Notes: a model not told the origin generated them from the sequence alone. DNA of 36,986 nucleotides from Betaproteobacteria bacterium (GCA_025360445.1 JANYCE010000280.1:1-36986); one strand, 5' to 3'. Shown: positions 25,801-34,888, numbered from the stretch's first letter. Numbers and translations: made by a program.

Positions 25801-26406
25801 GCCAAGGCGCAGGTCGGTTTCGCGTCGGCGCTCGCGGTATTTTGAAACGCCGGCCGCTTCTTCGAGGAAAATCCTTAGCTCTTCGGGTTTCGCGTCGACG
25901 ATACGCGAAATCATGCCCTGCTCAATGATCGCGTAGGCGCGCGCGCCCAGACCCGTGCCGAGGAAAATGTCGGCGACGTCGCGCCGCCGCACGTGAAGAT
26001 TGTTGATGTAATAAGCCGACTCGCTATCGCGCTCGAGGACGCGCTTGACCGAGATTTCCGCATAGCTCGACCACTGTCCCGCTGCGCGCCCAAGGCTGTT
26101 GTCGAACACCAGTTCGACACTGGCGCGATTGGCGGTTTGACGGTTGCCCGAGCCATTGAACAATACGTCCTGCATAGTTTCGCCGCGCAGGTGCTTGGCG
26201 GAAGATTCACCGAGCACCCAGCGCACCGCATCGATAATATTTGATTTGCCGCAACCGTTCGGCCCCACGACGGCGACTAGCTGGCCAGGCACCAGGATGC
26301 TGGTTGGATCGACAAACGATTTGAAGCCGGCGAGTTTAATTTCAGTGAGGCGCAATTTTTTTGTATGCCAGGTAAGGTTATAATTCGAGCCGGAATAGCG
26401 CGACAT
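22837..26406 (-). CDS. smc: Chromosome segregation protein SMC
   Basis: IKLAGFKSFVDPTSILVPGQLVAVVGPNGCGKSNIIDAVRWVLGE, long coiled coils, LSGGEKALTALSLVFALF, LLDEVDAPLDDTN; start could instead be TTG at 26355. Confidence 0.97.
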   Translation of the reverse strand: MSRYSGSNYNLTWHTKKLRLTEIKLAGFKSFVDPTSILVPGQLVAVVGPNGCGKSNIIDAVRWVLGESSAKHLRGETMQDVLFNGSGNRQTANRASVELVFDNSLGRAAGQWSSYAEISVKRVLERDSESAYYINNLHVRRRDVADIFLGTGLGARAYAIIEQGMISRIVDAKPEELRIFLEEAAGVSKYRERRRETDLRLGDTRENLLRVEDIRLELDKQLEHLTGQAGVARQYHNLQEQLRLAQNLLWLQKRREATSARERNTREIEKLGVELEAETARLREAERRIEELRDQQHTVGDSVQAAQGSFYETNSEFSRVQQQLQHVRENRHRISNQLAALQNQLEQGDRQLQAQYASLDEWQQETSRADAQAQACKANADANAAQLPVAEQQFRASQEARNLLQQQVAGNLQALQLAKTRSEHALKTLSHLTQREQRLREEQAALTPPASDELESLRRGLASLEVEQRARRAELDSEEASIPRLEQELREQGVTVDAAAQQVNALAARVSALTQLQDRIARSETMQGWLATHELNSARRLWQDIEIEAGWEDALEAVLRERLNAIGLGDLGQAAPWLGDLPPGRMTVYTADGASAATPAPFGLESLVNYVRCKNPAAAGALADWLHQVYVVRDRHQGLALREGLPTGALLVSGDGHVFTRHSVSFHAPDSELHGVLSRQREIEQLSGQHATEQARLTTLREALSAAKVRFEQRKMATNELRTVAEALRQSLHESELSILRLSEHAQHVTQRGEQIAAELAEIGAQSGHERGQHDAAHINVAEFDRLRLEHHNRQTGVLAHHAAAEAALDQHRQAMQRAERAAQESAFHVKTCANKIAEVENAIKLIADSVGTVKTGIARHEQELGLLDEAPLTTELEQIIGVRTQKEQVLAAARDALAATETALRETEHERGTVELNLNPIRERTGEVKLKEQEARLMEEQYAAQLAEAGAIEAELEAQLEKGKRSGAWQADITRLGGEISALGAVNLAALEELDSAQQRKNYLDAQSLDLNQALSTLEDAIRRIDRETRERLQHTFDEVNGHFGRLFPSLFGGGRAKLELTGEEILDSGIHVIAQPPGKKNSSIHLLSGGEKALTALSLVFALFQLNPAPFCLLDEVDAPLDDTNTERFCQLVKKMSANSQFLFISHNKITMEIANQLIGVTMQEPGVSRVVAVDIEEAMKLAEEAA

Positions 26407-26433
26407 TTTAACTGAATTAATACATCTGCCCTA

Positions 26434-26850
26434 ATGCCCAGCACCCCCGACAAGCGGCTCGCGACGTTTCCAAATCCGCAGCCCGGACGCGACTACCGGA
26501 TTCACATGGAGATTCCGGAGTTTACCTGTCTGTGCCCGCAAACCGGGCAACCTGACTTCGCAACGCTCTATCTTGATTACGTGCCAGACCGTAAATGCGT
26601 TGAGTTGAAGAGTCTTAAATTGTATATCTGGTCTTATCGCAATGAGGGCGCATTTCACGAGGCGGTGACCAACCGCATACTCGACGATCTTGCCGCAGCC
26701 ACGCGTCCGCGCTTTATGCAATTGACGGCCAGGTTTTACGTGCGCGGTGGAATTTTCACGACCGTGGTGGCAACGACTCAAAAAAAAGGCTGGCGCATGC
26801 CGGCCCCGTTCAATCTCGACGCACTACCGGGTTTGTCGAGTTCGCGCTAA
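26434..26850 (+). CDS. queF: NADPH-dependent 7-cyano-7-deazaguanine reductase QueF
   Basis: [54 protein letters not shown]. Confidence 0.96.
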   Translation: MPSTPDKRLATFPNPQPGRDYRIHMEIPEFTCLCPQTGQPDFATLYLDYVPDRKCVELKSLKLYIWSYRNEGAFHEAVTNRILDDLAAATRPRFMQLTARFYVRGGIFTTVVATTQKKGWRMPAPFNLDALPGLSSSR

Positions 26851-26883
26851 ACGTCCGCCGGGCAGCGTAAAGAAATAACGCCC

Positions 26884-26901
26884 GAGTTGCGTGGCCAACT
26901 C
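26884..26901. repeat. Hairpin in queF/EamA convergent gap
   Basis: GAGTTG-CGTGGC-CAACTC, 6-bp arms; no T-run. Confidence 0.35.
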
Positions 26902-26925
26902 AGATCGCCCCCGCTTGAACGCACC

Positions 26926-27798
26926 CTACGACCGTACCTCGCCTGCGTCGACGGCCGGTGCTTGGCCTAGACGGCCTGACAACAAGCCAGCGGCGACGAT
27001 CATGATTCCGCCGCACCATTCCTGCAGCTCAAGCACTTCACCAGCCAATAGCCACGCGGAAATCGCGGTCACGACGAGTTCGAACAGGTAAATCACGATT
27101 GCGCGATTGGCGCTGATCTGCGTCAGGCCAAACTGAACTGCAACGTTTACGGCCAGTATCACAATCGTCAGCAGCATTAACAATATCGCCGCATCACGCG
27201 GCGGCATCACCGTTTGGGCGGCGGACGGGATTGCCAGGATGCATATTGCGCTAATCGCGAAACTGCCAAAAAAAACTGCTATGACTTTAAGTTCGATTGC
27301 GAGCTTCAGCGACTTGCGAATTAAAACGTTGGAGAGCGCAAACATCGCGCCTGCGGACAATGCAAGCCATTCGGCGGCCGTCCCGGGGACCGGCCAGCCG
27401 CGCTGCGGTTGCCATAACATGATCGCCGCGCCTGCCAATGCGAACAACATAAGCCCGCAGCCGGCCGCCGATAGCCTTTCACCAAGTAACCAGCGGGCGA
27501 GCAGCACCGTCCACACCGGCGAGAGGTAAAACAATAGTACGACTCGCATTACGTCGCCGTAGATAACTGCGAGCGTGAATCCAACATTTACCCAGCCGGC
27601 ACTTAGTGCAATAGCCGCCAGCATCCATGACAAATAAAACCGCGGTCGCAGGATTATCACGCCGAGCACGAATGCGCCGGCGTAGGTCAGCGTCGCGGCA
27701 ACGGCGCCGCTGACGCCGGCTTGCTCGAGCGCTCTATACGGGTACCAGATGAGCCCCCACACCGTCGCGCCAGTCAGCAGCGCTAGCACCGGGATCAT
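26926..27798 (-). CDS. EamA/DMT-superfamily transporter
   Basis: About 10 hydrophobic helices, two EamA-like halves; start set at MIPVLALLTGATVWG. Confidence 0.85.
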   Translation of the reverse strand: MIPVLALLTGATVWGLIWYPYRALEQAGVSGAVAATLTYAGAFVLGVIILRPRFYLSWMLAAIALSAGWVNVGFTLAVIYGDVMRVVLLFYLSPVWTVLLARWLLGERLSAAGCGLMLFALAGAAIMLWQPQRGWPVPGTAAEWLALSAGAMFALSNVLIRKSLKLAIELKVIAVFFGSFAISAICILAIPSAAQTVMPPRDAAILLMLLTIVILAVNVAVQFGLTQISANRAIVIYLFELVVTAISAWLLAGEVLELQEWCGGIMIVAAGLLSGRLGQAPAVDAGEVRS

Positions 27799-27800
27799 TT

Positions 27801-27830
27801 TTGTGAACTGCACTGCATCGCCCTTATAAT
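27801..27830 (+). promoter_or_regulatory. Sigma-70-type promoter of dapC
   Basis: TTGTGA (27801-27806), 18-bp spacer, TATAAT (27825-27830), 28 nt before the dapC ATG. Confidence 0.55.
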
Positions 27831-27858
27831 CCGAGCTGCCCAAATCTGATTGCCGCGC

Positions 27859-29052
27859 ATGAACGCCGCCTTCGAGCAACTCCAAAGTTATCCGTTCCAG
27901 AAGCTTGCCGCCCTTACCAGCGGAGTTACCCCTAACCCGGATTTAAAACCAATCAGCTTACACATTGGTGAGCCGAAACATCCGACGCCGGAGTTCATCA
28001 AGCGTGCACTGATGGAAAACCTCGGTGGTCTTGCCAATTATCCGACCACGCTGGGCGCGCCAGGTTTGCGCAACGCCATCGGCGCCTGGCTGGAACGCCG
28101 CTATGGCTTGCGCGAAATTGATCCGGACACCCAAATCATACCGGTCAACGGTAGCCGTGAAGCACTCTTTGCGTTTGCCCAAACCGTGGTTGACCACACA
28201 CGTGCCGCGCCTGTTGTAGTGGTGCCGAACCCGTTTTATCAAATTTACGAAGGCGCCGCGCTGCTTGCCGGGGCAAAGCCGGAATACTTGAACACCTTGG
28301 CAGCGGATGGTTTCGCGCTCGATTTTTCGCAGTTGCCTGACAATGTCTGGAAGCGCACCCAACTCGTGTTCGTGTGCTCGCCGGGCAACCCGACCGGGCG
28401 CGTGATGACGTTGGATGAATGGCAGCATCTCTTCGCCTTATCGGATCGGTACGGCTTTGTAATCGCCGCCGATGAATGCTATTCGGAAGTCTATTTTGAT
28501 GAAGCACAACCGCCCTTGGGCGCTTTGCAGGCCGCACAGCAATGCGGACGCGCCGGGTTTCCGCGCCTCGTCATGTTCTCCAGCTTATCAAAACGTTCCA
28601 ATGTACCGGGCATGCGCTCGGGCTTCGTCGCCGGCGATGCGGAAATTCTGAAAAAGTTTTTGCTTTATCGCACTTATCAGGGGTGCGCAATGAGCCCGCC
28701 CATCCACGCCGCCAGCACTGCCGCATGGCAGGATGAAGCCCATGTCGTTGAGAACCGCCGGCTTTATTGTGAAAAATTTACCGCGTTCAAGCGCATATTA
28801 GGCGATGTCACGGAGGTTGGCATGCCCGATGCCGCGTTCTATATTTGGCTGAATACTTCGGGTGATGACGCTGCATTCACGCGCGACCTGTTGGCCAGGC
28901 AAAATGTGTCGGTGCTGCCTGGCGGCTACCTCGCGCGCGAGGCGCGAGGCGTCAATCCGGGCGCTCAGTTTGTGCGCATCGCGCTGGTGGCGTCGACCGC
29001 TGAATGCACCGAGGCCGCCGAACGAATTGCCACATTTCTACGCCAACAATAA
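27859..29052 (+). CDS. dapC: Succinyldiaminopimelate transaminase DapC
   Basis: Fold-type I aminotransferase (CSPGNPTGRVMTL, AADECYSEVYFD, FSSLSKRSNVPGMRSGFVAGD) directly upstream of dapD. Confidence 0.9.
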   Translation: MNAAFEQLQSYPFQKLAALTSGVTPNPDLKPISLHIGEPKHPTPEFIKRALMENLGGLANYPTTLGAPGLRNAIGAWLERRYGLREIDPDTQIIPVNGSREALFAFAQTVVDHTRAAPVVVVPNPFYQIYEGAALLAGAKPEYLNTLAADGFALDFSQLPDNVWKRTQLVFVCSPGNPTGRVMTLDEWQHLFALSDRYGFVIAADECYSEVYFDEAQPPLGALQAAQQCGRAGFPRLVMFSSLSKRSNVPGMRSGFVAGDAEILKKFLLYRTYQGCAMSPPIHAASTAAWQDEAHVVENRRLYCEKFTAFKRILGDVTEVGMPDAAFYIWLNTSGDDAAFTRDLLARQNVSVLPGGYLAREARGVNPGAQFVRIALVASTAECTEAAERIATFLRQQ

Positions 29053-29070
29053 ACTCAAAACGGAAATATC

Positions 29071-29892
29071 ATGGACGAACTTAAAACAATTATCGAGCAG
29101 GCGTGGGAGCAGCGAGCCGACCTTAATCCGGGTACAGCGCCGGCGAATATCGGTGCGGCAGTCGGTAAAGTCGTGGCCGGGCTCGATGCCGGCACCTTGC
29201 GGGTCGCAGAAAAAATCGACGGCGCCTGGGTAGTCCACCAGTGGCTGAAGAAAGCCGTGTTGCTGTCATTTCGCCTCGAAGATAACGTCGCTATGGCGGG
29301 CGGCGCTACGCAGTACTTCGACAAAGTGCCGAGCAAGTTCGCGCATTTTACAAAAGAAGATTTTGCGCGCGGAGGTTATCGGGTCGTGCCGCCGGCAATG
29401 GTGCGGCGTGGCGCTTACATTGCTAAAAACGCAGTGCTGATGCCTTCTTATGTAAACATCGGCGCTTATGTGGACGAAGGCACGATGGTAGACACCTGGG
29501 CCACCGTTGGCTCGTGTGCGCAAATTGGCAAAAACGTGCATTTATCGGGCGGCGTCGGGATCGGCGGCGTGCTCGAGCCGCTGCAGGCCAACCCCACCAT
29601 CATTGAAGACAATTGCTTTGTGGGCGCGCGTTCGGAAATCGTTGAAGGCGTGGTAGTCGAACAGGGCTCGGTTATATCGATGGGTGTTTTCATCGGCCAG
29701 AGCACGCGCATATTTGATCGAGCGACCGGCAGCGTCAGTTATGGACGTATACCGGCGGGTTCAGTGGTAGTTTCCGGTACTTTGCCGTCGAGCGACGGCA
29801 AGTGCCAGCTCTATTGCGCTGTCATAGTTAAACGAGTCGATGCGGGGACGCGCGCAAAAACCAGTATTAACGATTTATTACGCGGTGACTGA
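29071..29892 (+). CDS. dapD: 2,3,4,5-tetrahydropyridine-2,6-dicarboxylate N-succinyltransferase
   Basis: 273 aa, hexapeptide repeat region [55 protein letters not shown]. Confidence 0.97.
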   Translation: MDELKTIIEQAWEQRADLNPGTAPANIGAAVGKVVAGLDAGTLRVAEKIDGAWVVHQWLKKAVLLSFRLEDNVAMAGGATQYFDKVPSKFAHFTKEDFARGGYRVVPPAMVRRGAYIAKNAVLMPSYVNIGAYVDEGTMVDTWATVGSCAQIGKNVHLSGGVGIGGVLEPLQANPTIIEDNCFVGARSEIVEGVVVEQGSVISMGVFIGQSTRIFDRATGSVSYGRIPAGSVVVSGTLPSSDGKCQLYCAVIVKRVDAGTRAKTSINDLLRGD

Positions 29893-29958
29893 ACGATACC
29901 GCGCTTCCCAAGCTGTTCTAAAATTGGCAAAATAGCTTTTTCTCCAGCCGCGGAATTT

Positions 29959-29998
29959 ATTGAGCGTTTCATAATGGATGACAATCGGAACGCTCAAT
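29959..29998. repeat. Perfect 10-bp inverted repeat upstream of the pilU-linked ORF
   Basis: ATTGAGCGTT (29959-29968), 20-nt loop, AACGCTCAAT (29989-29998). Confidence 0.7.
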
Positions 29999-30004
29999 CC
30001 CCGG

Positions 30005-30024
30005 CCCTCTCCCGAAGGAGAGGG
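30005..30024. repeat. REP-like palindrome
   Basis: CCCTCTCC-CGAA-GGAGAGGG, perfect 8-bp stem, 4-nt loop, immediately after the preceding inverted repeat. Confidence 0.7.
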
Positions 30025-30070
30025 TGAGAATGGCACTAACCCGCTGTCACGAATTAGTGAAACATCAATA

Positions 30071-30865
30071 ATGGGCTTACTTGACGACCTCAAGCAGCAG
30101 GCGGACACGCTGCGCGAGAAGCAGCAGGTCACCCAGGCTGAACTCAATGAGAATTTGCGCCTTGCTCATGCGCATCTCAAAGACGCGCTGCATTATCTGG
30201 TCGATCTGTTTAATTCGCTTAACATCATCAAGCCGGTAGTCCCGCGCTACTTCTACATCGAGGGCGGCATCACCAAACTCGAGAACCTTCTGCAGTGCGA
30301 CTACAACTGCAACGGCCGGCGGCTCACTGTAGATCACCACGATTTTATTGAAGCGATAGTGTTGCGCTTTCGCTGTATCGGCGACGGCCAGATCACGATC
30401 GAGAAACAATCCGATCCCATGGTGAAACGCCTGCGCGACCATCTGTGGACGCATGCGTTAAAGTTCGAAGTAACCGAGGTGCGCAATGAGCGCGGCTACG
30501 TCGAACGCGGCATTTTTACGTTGAAGCGCGAGGTTCCGGTGACGATTACGATCAGCGGCGATCTCGATAACGGGCAGATCAAGATCACCACCAAGAACCT
30601 CGAAAAAATCGGTGAATACGTCTACATCTATGATTTTGACGAATTCGGCAAAGATGTCCTCGAAGAACTAAGCAAGGTAATCATCGCCAAGCCGAATAAT
30701 TTTCGCACCACCGGCAGGCGTCAGCAGGCAATGGCGACAACCACCAATCTGCGCGCGTCCCGCGTCGAGGCGGCTGCCGAACATGATGCCGAGCCACCGC
30801 TTGAAAACAATGGCGATCAGGCTAAAAGTCTCATGCACAACATAAAGTCGCTTCTCAAGCGCTAA
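30071..30865 (+). CDS. Uncharacterised 264-aa protein upstream of pilU
   Basis: MGLLDDLKQQADTLREKQQVTQ...; charged helical N-terminus, beta-rich middle, low-complexity C-terminal region, basic tail SLMHNIKSLLKR; 12 nt before pilU. Start set at ATG 30071; the ORF-track extension reads through a repeat. Confidence 0.8.
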   Translation: MGLLDDLKQQADTLREKQQVTQAELNENLRLAHAHLKDALHYLVDLFNSLNIIKPVVPRYFYIEGGITKLENLLQCDYNCNGRRLTVDHHDFIEAIVLRFRCIGDGQITIEKQSDPMVKRLRDHLWTHALKFEVTEVRNERGYVERGIFTLKREVPVTITISGDLDNGQIKITTKNLEKIGEYVYIYDFDEFGKDVLEELSKVIIAKPNNFRTTGRRQQAMATTTNLRASRVEAAAEHDAEPPLENNGDQAKSLMHNIKSLLKR

Positions 30866-30877
30866 GCGGAAAACACC

Positions 30878-32047
30878 ATGTTCCTCGACCCGTTATTCAC
30901 ATTGATGGCTGAGAAACAAGCCTCTGACATGTTTCTTACAGCAGGCGCACCGATCCAGATCAAGATTAATGGCGTTGTAATGCCGGTGAATGCCCAGGTG
31001 CTCGATCCGGCAGCCGTAAAAAAAATCGCCTACGAAGTCATGTCCGAGCACCAGATCCAGGAGTACGAAAAAACGCTCGAAATGAATTTTGCGGTTGGCC
31101 GCTCCAACCTTGGCAGCTTCCGACTCAATGTATTCCGTCAGCGTGGTGCAGTTGGCATGGTCATCCGCTACATCAAGCCGAACATTCCGACCGTCGAGGA
31201 GTTGAATCTGCCGCCGATCGTCAAAGATCTAGTTATGGAAAAGCTCGGCATGGTGTTGATTGTCGGCTCGACCGGGTCCGGCAAATCGACCTCCATGGCA
31301 GCGATGATCGATTACCGGAACAGCACGCGCACCGGTCATATTCTCACGATCGAAGATCCGATGGAGTTTGTGTACAAGCACAAGAAGTCGATCGTCAACC
31401 AGCGCGAAGTCGGCATGGATACGCTTTCATACAACCATGCGCTGATTAGCGCGATGCGTGAAGCGCCCGACCTGTTGATGATCGGAGAAATTCGCGATCA
31501 ACCCACTTTGCAAAGCGCGATGCTGTTCGCCCAGACGGGACATCTGTGCCTGTCCACTTTGCACGCGAACAATAGTTATCACGCGTTAAATCGCATCATT
31601 AATTTTTTCCCGCGCGAAGCCCGCGAGGCGTTATTGGCCGACCTGGCAATCAGCCTTCGCTGCATCTTGTCGCAGCGCCTTGTGCGCGGCAAAGACGGTA
31701 CCCGCATCCCTGCCGTTGAAGTTCTGTTGAATACCTCACACATTGCCGAGCTGATCAAGAACGGAGCAATGGACGAAATTAAAGATGCGATGGAGCAGAG
31801 TCTCGCGCCCGGCACTCAAACCTTCGAGCAGGCGCTGTTCAATCTCTATTCCAACGGCCAGATCAGCCTTGAAAACGCGCTGGCCAATTCTGATTCTCCC
31901 TCTAACCTTCACTGGTTAATCAACAATACCGGCAAAACCGCGACGGACCCCGCACCCAGTCAGGAAGACCTGCGCTCGGGTACCCGCAGCAATAGTATTC
32001 CTGGCGATGATCTGAGCAGCATCAAGCTCAATCTCGACATGGTTTAG
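30878..32047 (+). CDS. pilU: PilT/PilU-family twitching motility ATPase, PilU-like
   Basis: Walker A IVGSTGSGKST, Walker B DLLMIGEIRD, TGHLCLSTLHANNSYHALNRIINFFP; C-terminus lacks a PilT-like end. Confidence 0.9.
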   Translation: MFLDPLFTLMAEKQASDMFLTAGAPIQIKINGVVMPVNAQVLDPAAVKKIAYEVMSEHQIQEYEKTLEMNFAVGRSNLGSFRLNVFRQRGAVGMVIRYIKPNIPTVEELNLPPIVKDLVMEKLGMVLIVGSTGSGKSTSMAAMIDYRNSTRTGHILTIEDPMEFVYKHKKSIVNQREVGMDTLSYNHALISAMREAPDLLMIGEIRDQPTLQSAMLFAQTGHLCLSTLHANNSYHALNRIINFFPREAREALLADLAISLRCILSQRLVRGKDGTRIPAVEVLLNTSHIAELIKNGAMDEIKDAMEQSLAPGTQTFEQALFNLYSNGQISLENALANSDSPSNLHWLINNTGKTATDPAPSQEDLRSGTRSNSIPGDDLSSIKLNLDMV

Positions 32048-32072
32048 ACCGTATTCGCGGCGCTCGCACGCG

Positions 32073-33041
32073 ATGCGGCAAGCCTCCTCCGTACGCGACC
32101 TTATCGAGCACGCATTGGCGCGTCTCGAGCGCGTACATCTGTCATTTGGCCACGGCATTCCGAGCGCATGGGATGAAGCGGTCTATCTGATGCTGCACGT
32201 CCTTAAGTTGCCGCCCGACGAATTGACCCTGTATCTCGACCGGTTGGTGTCAGCGCGCGATACCGTACGTTTCAATGCGCTGGTGGCCAAGCGCATCAAG
32301 CGCCGCATTCCCGCCGCTTACCTGACGCGCGAGGCATGGCTCGGCGACTACCGGTTTTATGTCGACGAACGCGTAATTGTACCGCGCTCGTTCATCGCCG
32401 AATTGTTGGCGGAGCGCATTTCACCGTGGCTGCCGCCGCGACGGCGCATTCGGCGCGCGCTCGATCTCTGCACCGGCTCGGCTTGTCTCGCAATTATTCT
32501 GGCAAAAACATTTACGGGCGCGACTATCGATGCTGTCGATCTCGACCGGCGCGCATTGGCGGTGGCGCGACGCAACATCGCCGCCTACCGGCTCCCGCAA
32601 CGTATACGCTTATTGCGCTCCGATATGTTCTCGGCGGTTAGCGATGAAAGCTACGATCTGATTATCGCCAATCCGCCGTACGTGAGTGAAAAAATCATGC
32701 GCACGCTGCCACGCGAATATCGGCACGAGCCGGCGACGGCATTAGCGAGCGGCGCGGATGGGCTGGACGCCGTGCGCATAATCCTGCGCGAGGCCGCCGC
32801 TCATCTCACGGCCAAAGGCTTGCTCGTCGTTGAAGTCGGACACAACCGCGAACGCGTCGAAGCGGAATTTCCGCAATACCCGTTCACCTGGCCGCAAACC
32901 AGCGGCGGCGACGACTGCGTGTTTATTCTCGACCGCGCCGAACTGCTCGCGGCGCAGCGCCGGATTCTGACTCCGTCGAAGCTTCAGGCTGCTGTGCCGC
33001 ATCGAGCCAGTCGAGCAAGCGTCGCGTCTCGTCGCTCGTGA
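32073..33041 (+). CDS. prmB: Ribosomal protein L3 glutamine methyltransferase PrmB (HemK family)
   Basis: DLCTGSACLAIILA SAM motif, IIANPPYVSEKIM, N-terminal AWDEAVYLMLHVLKLP. Confidence 0.92.
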   Translation: MRQASSVRDLIEHALARLERVHLSFGHGIPSAWDEAVYLMLHVLKLPPDELTLYLDRLVSARDTVRFNALVAKRIKRRIPAAYLTREAWLGDYRFYVDERVIVPRSFIAELLAERISPWLPPRRRIRRALDLCTGSACLAIILAKTFTGATIDAVDLDRRALAVARRNIAAYRLPQRIRLLRSDMFSAVSDESYDLIIANPPYVSEKIMRTLPREYRHEPATALASGADGLDAVRIILREAAAHLTAKGLLVVEVGHNRERVEAEFPQYPFTWPQTSGGDDCVFILDRAELLAAQRRILTPSKLQAAVPHRASRASVASRRS

Positions 33042-33858
33042 ATTCGTAATACTGGTTGCGTTTGACGCGCGATGGCAGGTCAACCGGGCCATAGCGCACG
33101 CGCATGAGCCGGCTCACGACAAACCCGAGTTTTTCGAAGAGCCGCCGCACGATGCGGTTGCGGCCTTCCTTGAGCACCACATGGCACCACTGATTCGCGC
33201 CTTCACCGCCGCGTAAATCGACGCGCTCGCAACGCGCCATGCCATCGTCGAGTTCGACGCCTTGCATCAACTGCTGCACGTGCTCTTGCGTCAGTTTGCC
33301 CATAACGCGCACTGCGTACTCGCGCTCGATTTCGAAACGCGGGTGCATCATGCGATTGGCCAGTTCGCCCGACGTCGTGAACATGAGAAGCCCGCAGGTA
33401 TTGAAGTCGAGGCGGCCGATCGAAATCCATCTAGCGCCGGACAATGCGGGCAGACGCTCGAACACGCTTGGACGCCCTTTCGGATCATCGCGGCTCGCTA
33501 TTTCGCCTTCCGGTTTGTGATACAGCAGAACGCGCGGTAAGCGTGAAGCGGCGTGCGCGCGCACAATGCGCCCGGACACCTTAATCTGGTCGGTCGGGCC
33601 GACGCGCGCGCCGATAGTAGCGACCTCGCCATTGACGGTTACGCGGCCGCCGCTAATCAGCACTTCCATGTCGCGACGCGAACCGATGCCTGTTTGCGCC
33701 AGAACTTTTTGCAATTTTTGCGTGGGCTCGTCGACCGTTGCCGGCCGGTTGCGACCGCCGCGAGGCGTCGCTGCTGCGCGCTGCGCACCGTCCACCCGCG
33801 CGCCGGGCCTCGCTTTACGTTCCGGCGCTCTGCCTGCTGACTTAGGCGGGCGGCTCAT
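32923..33858 (-). CDS. rluB: 23S rRNA pseudouridine synthase RluB (RsuA family)
   Basis: S4-like [81 protein letters not shown]. Confidence 0.92.
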   Translation of the reverse strand: MSRPPKSAGRAPERKARPGARVDGAQRAAATPRGGRNRPATVDEPTQKLQKVLAQTGIGSRRDMEVLISGGRVTVNGEVATIGARVGPTDQIKVSGRIVRAHAASRLPRVLLYHKPEGEIASRDDPKGRPSVFERLPALSGARWISIGRLDFNTCGLLMFTTSGELANRMMHPRFEIEREYAVRVMGKLTQEHVQQLMQGVELDDGMARCERVDLRGGEGANQWCHVVLKEGRNRIVRRLFEKLGFVVSRLMRVRYGPVDLPSRVKRNQYYEFTSDETRRLLDWLDAAQQPEASTESESGAAPRAVRRGRE

Positions 33859-34463
33859 GGTGCTGCTTCAATCGTGCGGCGCTCGATTACGGCCTGCGCG
33901 AGTGTGCCGCTATCCACATGTTCGAGCTCGCCGCCGACGGGCAGACCGCGCGCAATGCGCGTCACTTTAATGTCACGGGCCAGCAACAACTCCGCAATAT
34001 AGTGCGCGGTCGCCTCGCCTTCCATCGTAAAGTTGGTCGCAACGATTACTTCGCTGACCAAGCCATCGTCCGCGCGTTTTATCAGGCGGTCGAGATGTAT
34101 ATCCCTGGGGCCCACTCCATCCAGCGGCGACAGTCGTCCCATCAACACGAAGTACAGCCCTTGATAGCACTCGGCCTGTTCCATCATCAACATATCAGCG
34201 GGCGTCTCGACCACGCATAAGAGACGCGTATCGCGCCGCGGCGAGCGGCAAAGTCCGCACATCTGATCTTCAGTAAATGTATTGCAGCGCTCGCAATGCT
34301 TAATCAGCTCGAGCGCACGGCCAAGCGCGGCTCCGAGCCGGGCGGCACCGGAGTGGTCGCGTTGCAGCAAGTGATAGGCCATACGCTGCGCCGACTTCGG
34401 GCCCACGCCGGGCAGGCAGCGTAAGGCTTCGATTAACTCTTCGAGGCTTGAAGGATTTTTCAT
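33855..34463 (-). CDS. recR: Recombination protein RecR
   Basis: [20 protein letters not shown], CxxC zinc cluster, [37 protein letters not shown]; 4-bp overlap with rluB. Confidence 0.97.
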   Translation of the reverse strand: MKNPSSLEELIEALRCLPGVGPKSAQRMAYHLLQRDHSGAARLGAALGRALELIKHCERCNTFTEDQMCGLCRSPRRDTRLLCVVETPADMLMMEQAECYQGLYFVLMGRLSPLDGVGPRDIHLDRLIKRADDGLVSEVIVATNFTMEGEATAHYIAELLLARDIKVTRIARGLPVGGELEHVDSGTLAQAVIERRTIEAAP

Positions 34464-34551
34464 CGACCAGGACTAAATTGTGAAGGACGCAGGAGAGCGG
34501 CGGTGCCGTTCCTGCGCAAGTCATTTGTGCTGCTGCTTATATTCGTGTCTT

Positions 34552-34878
34552 TCAAAATGGCAATTTCATACCGGCTGGCAGGCCCATCCCGGCCGTCATG
34601 CTGCCCATTTTATCCTGGGTCGTCGCCTCAGCGCGGCGGACCGCGTCGTTCATCGCGGCGGCGATTAAATCCTCGAGCATGTCCTTGTCATCTTTCATCA
34701 GACTGTCGTCGATCGTGACCCGTTTTACGTCGTGACGGCAGGTCATGACAACTTTCACCATGCCGGCGCCGGACTGGCCTTCGACCTCGATCGTCGCGAG
34801 TTCTTCCTGCATGCGTTTCATGTTCTCTTGCATTTGCTGAGCCTGCTGCATGAGTCCTGCGATTCCGCCTTTCATCAT
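34552..34878 (-). CDS. ybaB: Nucleoid-associated protein YbaB/EbfC family
   Basis: [53 protein letters not shown]; downstream of dnaX. Confidence 0.96.
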   Translation of the reverse strand: MMKGGIAGLMQQAQQMQENMKRMQEELATIEVEGQSGAGMVKVVMTCRHDVKRVTIDDSLMKDDKDMLEDLIAAAMNDAVRRAEATTQDKMGSMTAGMGLPAGMKLPF

Positions 34879-34888
34879 GATGCGCTCC

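Noticed and set aside
29974-30027. 17-codon mini-ORF (MDDNRNAQSPALSRRRG) across the inverted repeats
   Set aside because: No ribosome-binding site visible and it is composed of repeat sequence; cannot be supported as a leader peptide.
30031-30046. TGGCAC...GCT as a sigma-54 promoter before the pilU-linked ORF
   Set aside because: The GG-to-GC spacing is one base short of the -24/-12 consensus and the TT before GC is CC.
34464-34551. GCAGGA...TCCTGC inverted repeat between recR and ybaB
   Set aside because: Only 6-bp arms with a 15-nt loop and no T-run; expected by chance at this GC content.
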